Origin: an uncultured Chloroflexota bacterium
GTDB lineage: Bacteria > Chloroflexota > Dehalococcoidia > UBA3495
Reading direction: 5' to 3'
Length of the DNA stretch: 9,496 bases
Assembly: GCA_913052545.1 (NCBI GenBank)
Contig: CAJXEF010000086.1
Span: forward strand, 1 to 9,496
Made by a program: the position numbers and the translations under genes. Of this stretch, positions 7,384-9,496 are shown piece by piece. Numbering within the stretch: position 1 is the stretch's first letter; each line of letters opens with the position of its first letter. Under the pieces are notes generated by a model. It saw nothing but the letters and a program-made list of their open reading frames with translations, did no database searches and was not told the origin of the DNA.

Positions 7384-7621
7384 TTCTATTAAATCTCCTC
7401 GTAAACAAAGTAAACAAAAAGTTGGCTACTGAAGGATGATTTTAAAACAACATACAGGACTTGACCCAGCAGATCATGCATATTAAAATTCTACTTTCAG
7501 CGACCGGTTTGAGCCGCTCCTTCAGGGACTCTCCTCTTTTGAGGCCGGCCGCTCCTTTTCCTCCTCACTCCCATATCGAGTACAGCCGCGTCCAAGTTTT
7601 ATATCCGGCGAATTCGCCCCA
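7384..7621. other. Intergenic region with a GC-rich, strand-asymmetric island
   Basis: The 238-base gap has ordinary AT-rich sequence at 7384-7500 and then an island at 7501-7570 with 43 of 70 bases G or C (about 61%), well above the neighbours. The island is pyrimidine-rich on the plus strand and purine-rich on the minus strand. It includes GCCGCTCCTT twice (7513-7522 and 7548-7557), a small hairpin CCTC-TTTT-GAGG (7533-7544) and the palindrome GGCCGGCC (7544-7551). A 12-bp palindrome GGCGAATTCGCC follows at 7607-7618, just after the stop of the decarboxylase-family gene. No gene is supported here. It may be a dispersed intergenic repeat or a structured leader for the EthD-like gene. Confidence 0.5.
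7513..7557 (+). repeat. Pair of direct repeats GCCGCTCCTT
   Basis: Identical 10-base copies at 7513-7522 and 7548-7557, 35 bases apart start to start, flank a CCTC-TTTT-GAGG hairpin. The arrangement sits inside the GC-rich island and is unlike the surrounding base composition. What it does is unknown. Confidence 0.55.
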
Positions 7622-8170
7622 TCAATACGTGAGTTCGTCCTTTACACCGTCAGGTAGTTCTACCTCCAAAGCCTGGAGACTATGAGCTAAACTATGGTAA
7701 TAACCTACAACCACTAGAATGTCTATCACTCCCTCATTTCCAATAGAATCTTGTAATGCATCAAAAGTGCCGTCCGATATACGATGTTGACGCAACAATT
7801 CCAATACGAATTGGACAACAATAGCATCTTGTTGTTCTAATCCAACTGGCGCGCGGTATTCTCTGATAGCAGCGATTACATTATCAGAAAGCTTGGCTTC
7901 CTTAGCCGCTCTCTGGTTCACTGTCCACACATAATGACCGCAGGCTTCACGTGCAGCGGTAAGTACTGCCAGGGCTTTTATCCTAGGATTTAAGGGTGTT
8001 TGATATCTGGCATACCCTCCCAATCCAGCCATATGTTTCGCCGCCTCTGGATTGTTTAATAAAGCAGCGTAATTGCGAGCTACCCCTCCTCGACTATTTT
8101 CTATGTCGTCCCAAACGGCTTGTCCCTCCGAAGTCATGTTTGATCTTTCCGCAAACGGTACTCTAGCCAT
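7622..8170 (-). CDS. Carboxymuconolactone decarboxylase-family protein
   Basis: A 182-residue all-helical protein of the carboxymuconolactone decarboxylase/AhpD-like superfamily. N-terminal RVPFAERSNMTSEGQAVWDD and RNYAALLNNPEAAKHMAGLG (32-51) are typical, as is LNPRIKALAVLTAAREACGHYVW (60-82). Members include gamma-carboxymuconolactone decarboxylase, alkylhydroperoxidase partners and uncharacterised catabolic proteins. It does not have the CxxC redox pair of AhpD (only Cys77), so peroxidase activity is unlikely. In the related non-redox subgroup the helix usually reads R-E-x-x-x-x-Y-E-W-x-x-H; here Glu75, Tyr80 and Trp82 are kept but the second Glu is Val81 and the His is Asn85. The reaction is therefore open. 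ATG start with AGGAG 7 bases upstream. It follows the molybdoenzyme gene by 91 bases, with a terminator hairpin between them. Confidence 0.85.
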   Translation of the reverse strand: MARVPFAERSNMTSEGQAVWDDIENSRGGVARNYAALLNNPEAAKHMAGLGGYARYQTPLNPRIKALAVLTAAREACGHYVWTVNQRAAKEAKLSDNVIAAIREYRAPVGLEQQDAIVVQFVLELLRQHRISDGTFDALQDSIGNEGVIDILVVVGYYHSLAHSLQALEVELPDGVKDELTY

Positions 8171-8200
8171 GGGGCTTCTCCTTTCAGTATTGTATTAATT

Positions 8201-8243
8201 AAAAACTCCCCTCAGAATTTCTGTCAAAAATAGTGGAGGGGAG
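8201..8243 (-). terminator. Rho-independent terminator after the molybdoenzyme gene
   Basis: On the minus strand an 8-bp perfect stem CTCCCCTC (complement of 8236-8243) and GAGGGGAG (complement of 8206-8213) is followed at once by TTTTT (8201-8205) and more AT. The loop is long, 22 bases, which weakens it, though a 4-bp inner stem is possible. It lies between the molybdoenzyme stop and the decarboxylase-family start with only about 30 bases before the next ATG, so it may reduce rather than abolish downstream transcription. Confidence 0.7.
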
Positions 8244-8261
8244 GTATAAATCCGGTACGTT

Positions 8262-9383
8262 TTAATCTGCGACTTGTGTTACGTAAGAAGGCTCACCATT
8301 TTGATCCCACAAAGCCTTTAGAACAGCTCCTGGCGACATGGGTAGTTCTTCCATCCTAGTACCAATGGCGTCATGAATCGCATTAGCAATCGCGGCCATT
8401 GGAGGTACGATAGGTACTTCCCCAACTCCCCGAACACCATAAGGGTGACCTGGATTGGCCACTTCTACTATGACAGTATCGATCATTGGTAGATCCAAAC
8501 TGGTAGGCATCCTATAGTCTAAGAAACTAGAATTAACCATACCACCCTCTTCGTTGAAGAAATATTCTTCATTAAGTGCCCAACCAATTCCCTGAACAAC
8601 ACCCCCTTGTATCTGTCCCTCTACGTAACTGGGATGTATCGCTTTCCCTGCATCTTGGATAGCCGTATAACGCAATATATCTACTTTACCGGTTTCAGGA
8701 TCTACTTCAACATCAACTATGTGGGTGCTGAAAGCTCCCCCAGCTCCTCTTGGGTCAACACTAACCTGACTAGATATAGGTCCCCCGGTACTGTTTAGGC
8801 GTGAACATAATTCTTTAAACGTCATTTTCAGATCCGTATCGGATTTATGCGAAAATGAACCGTCATCGAAATCCACATCATCTGCCTCGACTTCCCAGAT
8901 TTTCGCTGCTCGATCAATCATCTTTCTTTTTATTTCCTGGGCAGCCTCGTAACTAGCCCAACCTGTAGCAAAGGTAGTCCTGCTGCCTCCGGTTAAAAAC
9001 GTATACCCAACTGAGTCAGTATCACCAACGCTGGGGTGAACATCTTCCGCAGGAATCCCCAATACTTCTGCAGCCTGCATAGCAATCGAAGTTCTGGTAC
9101 CTCCAATATCCGTGGAACCCTCAACTAAAGTAATAGTTCCATCAGCATTTACACTTATACTACAACTAGATTGCAATCCAATATTAAACCAGAACCCTGA
9201 GGCGAGACCTCTTCCCTGATTGGGACCTGTAAGATCAGACTTATAGTGATCCGTATCTTTAGCGGCCTCCAAGCATTCTATATTCCCTACCTTTGGGAAA
9301 ATCGGGCCATCGACTCGCCGTGTACCTTCTTCTGAACCATTTATCAATCGGAACTCTACTGCATCGATACCAAGTTTGCCGCA
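8262..9383 (-). CDS. Xanthine dehydrogenase-family molybdopterin-binding subunit, C-terminal part (5'-truncated)
   Basis: This encodes the C-terminal half of a large molybdenum hydroxylase subunit of the xanthine dehydrogenase/CO dehydrogenase CoxL superfamily, which oxidises aldehydes, N-heterocycles or similar substrates with a molybdopterin cytosine dinucleotide cofactor. Counting from the TTG at 9347, motifs are GSTDIGGTRTS (78-88), GDTDSVGYT (108-116), GGSRTTFATG (120-129), GQIQGGVVQGIGWAL (244-258) and YGVRGVGE (303-310), whose final Glu is the expected catalytic base. The TTG is not a real start: the same frame continues upstream through KLGIDAVEFRL, a conserved part of the family, to a stop codon at 9384-9386. 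A full subunit is about 750-800 aa, so roughly 400 N-terminal residues are missing and no matching upstream coding is seen in any frame. The CoxL active loop region is not present, so CO oxidation cannot be claimed. Confidence 0.88.
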   Translation of the reverse strand, partial: CGKLGIDAVEFRLINGSEEGTRRVDGPIFPKVGNIECLEAAKDTDHYKSDLTGPNQGRGLASGFWFNIGLQSSCSISVNADGTITLVEGSTDIGGTRTSIAMQAAEVLGIPAEDVHPSVGDTDSVGYTFLTGGSRTTFATGWASYEAAQEIKRKMIDRAAKIWEVEADDVDFDDGSFSHKSDTDLKMTFKELCSRLNSTGGPISSQVSVDPRGAGGAFSTHIVDVEVDPETGKVDILRYTAIQDAGKAIHPSYVEGQIQGGVVQGIGWALNEEYFFNEEGGMVNSSFLDYRMPTSLDLPMIDTVIVEVANPGHPYGVRGVGEVPIVPPMAAIANAIHDAIGTRMEELPMSPGAVLKALWDQNGEPSYVTQVAD

Positions 9384-9496
9384 TTAATTTATTTTTTGAA
9401 GATTTTTTAGGCAATATTTTAATAGCTTGGATTAATGCGTCCGAAAACAATGAAGAAGGTAGTTTTAAATTTTATGATAAAATTCCTGAGCGCTAT
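9383..9496 (+). CDS. Possible partial gene in AT-rich right-end segment, unrecognised
   Basis: From 9383 to the window end the plus strand is open for 38 codons, beginning INLFFEDFLGNIL and ending FKFYDKIPERY. The composition (rich in E, N, D, K, F, I with AT-rich third positions) resembles real protein from a low-GC genome more than a chance frame does. Both minus-strand alternatives with no XDH similarity contain stops. The frame also stays open to the left, but there it is antisense to the molybdoenzyme. No start codon or ribosome binding site is visible, so it would be a 5'-truncated piece. The family was not recognised. Confidence 0.3.
   Translation, partial: MNLFFEDFLGNILIAWINASENNEEGSFKFYDKIPERY

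Noticed and set aside
7461..7685. 74-codon plus-strand open frame starting at TTG
   Set aside because: No ribosome binding site, low-complexity Ser/Pro translation, and it runs into the antisense of the decarboxylase-family gene.
9259..9450. 63-codon minus-strand open frame overlapping the molybdoenzyme start
   Set aside because: It is out of frame with the conserved protein where they overlap, and its upstream part has no similarity to the missing N-terminal half, so it does not represent a simple frameshift.

Overview
The window looks like ordinary bacterial chromosome from a free-living aerobe with moderate GC, roughly low-to-mid 40s percent by eye. The mix fits an uncultured marine-type Chloroflexota such as the SAR202 group: housekeeping genes beside a B12-dependent acyl-CoA mutase, an EF-G paralogue, small alpha/beta-barrel proteins and a xanthine dehydrogenase-type molybdoenzyme. 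That placement is an inference from gene content and protein style, not a database result. I see no phage, transposase, CRISPR, tRNA or rRNA.

Layout. The left edge carries the first 43 codons of rsmD (16S rRNA methyltransferase) on the minus strand. A 309-base divergent intergenic region separates it from ribF (FMN/FAD synthesis), which overlaps tyrS (tyrosyl-tRNA synthetase) by 8 bases. A mutase large subunit of the methylmalonyl-CoA/isobutyryl-CoA mutase family follows on the same strand, and a strong 11-bp hairpin terminator ends this block. An EF-G-like GTPase gene lies on the minus strand and converges on the same hairpin. After a 325-base AT-rich divergent gap come a 77-residue stand-alone AsnC/Lrp-type RAM domain (plus), then three minus-strand genes: an EthD-like small barrel protein, a carboxymuconolactone decarboxylase-family protein, and the C-terminal part of a xanthine dehydrogenase-family molybdopterin subunit.

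How the genes may work together. ribF and tyrS form a translationally coupled housekeeping pair. The mutase could belong to branched-chain or short-chain acyl-CoA catabolism, but its B12-binding partner is not in this window. The right-hand minus-strand genes look like part of a catabolic or oxidative cluster around a molybdenum hydroxylase, with an internal terminator hairpin after the hydroxylase gene.

Most interesting points. (1) The mutase carries Phe84 and Gln202 where methylmalonyl-CoA mutases carry Tyr and Arg, so the default label methylmalonyl-CoA mutase is probably wrong; the pair is that of isobutyryl-CoA mutase. It also has His278 in place of an expected Arg. (2) The molybdoenzyme gene stops abruptly near 9383, where the sequence drops to about 27% GC and a different, plus-strand frame is open to the window end. 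This looks like a rearrangement or a chimeric join. (3) A GC-rich, strand-asymmetric island at 7501-7570 sits in an intergenic region and is unexplained. I found no clear candidate for a wholly new multi-gene system.
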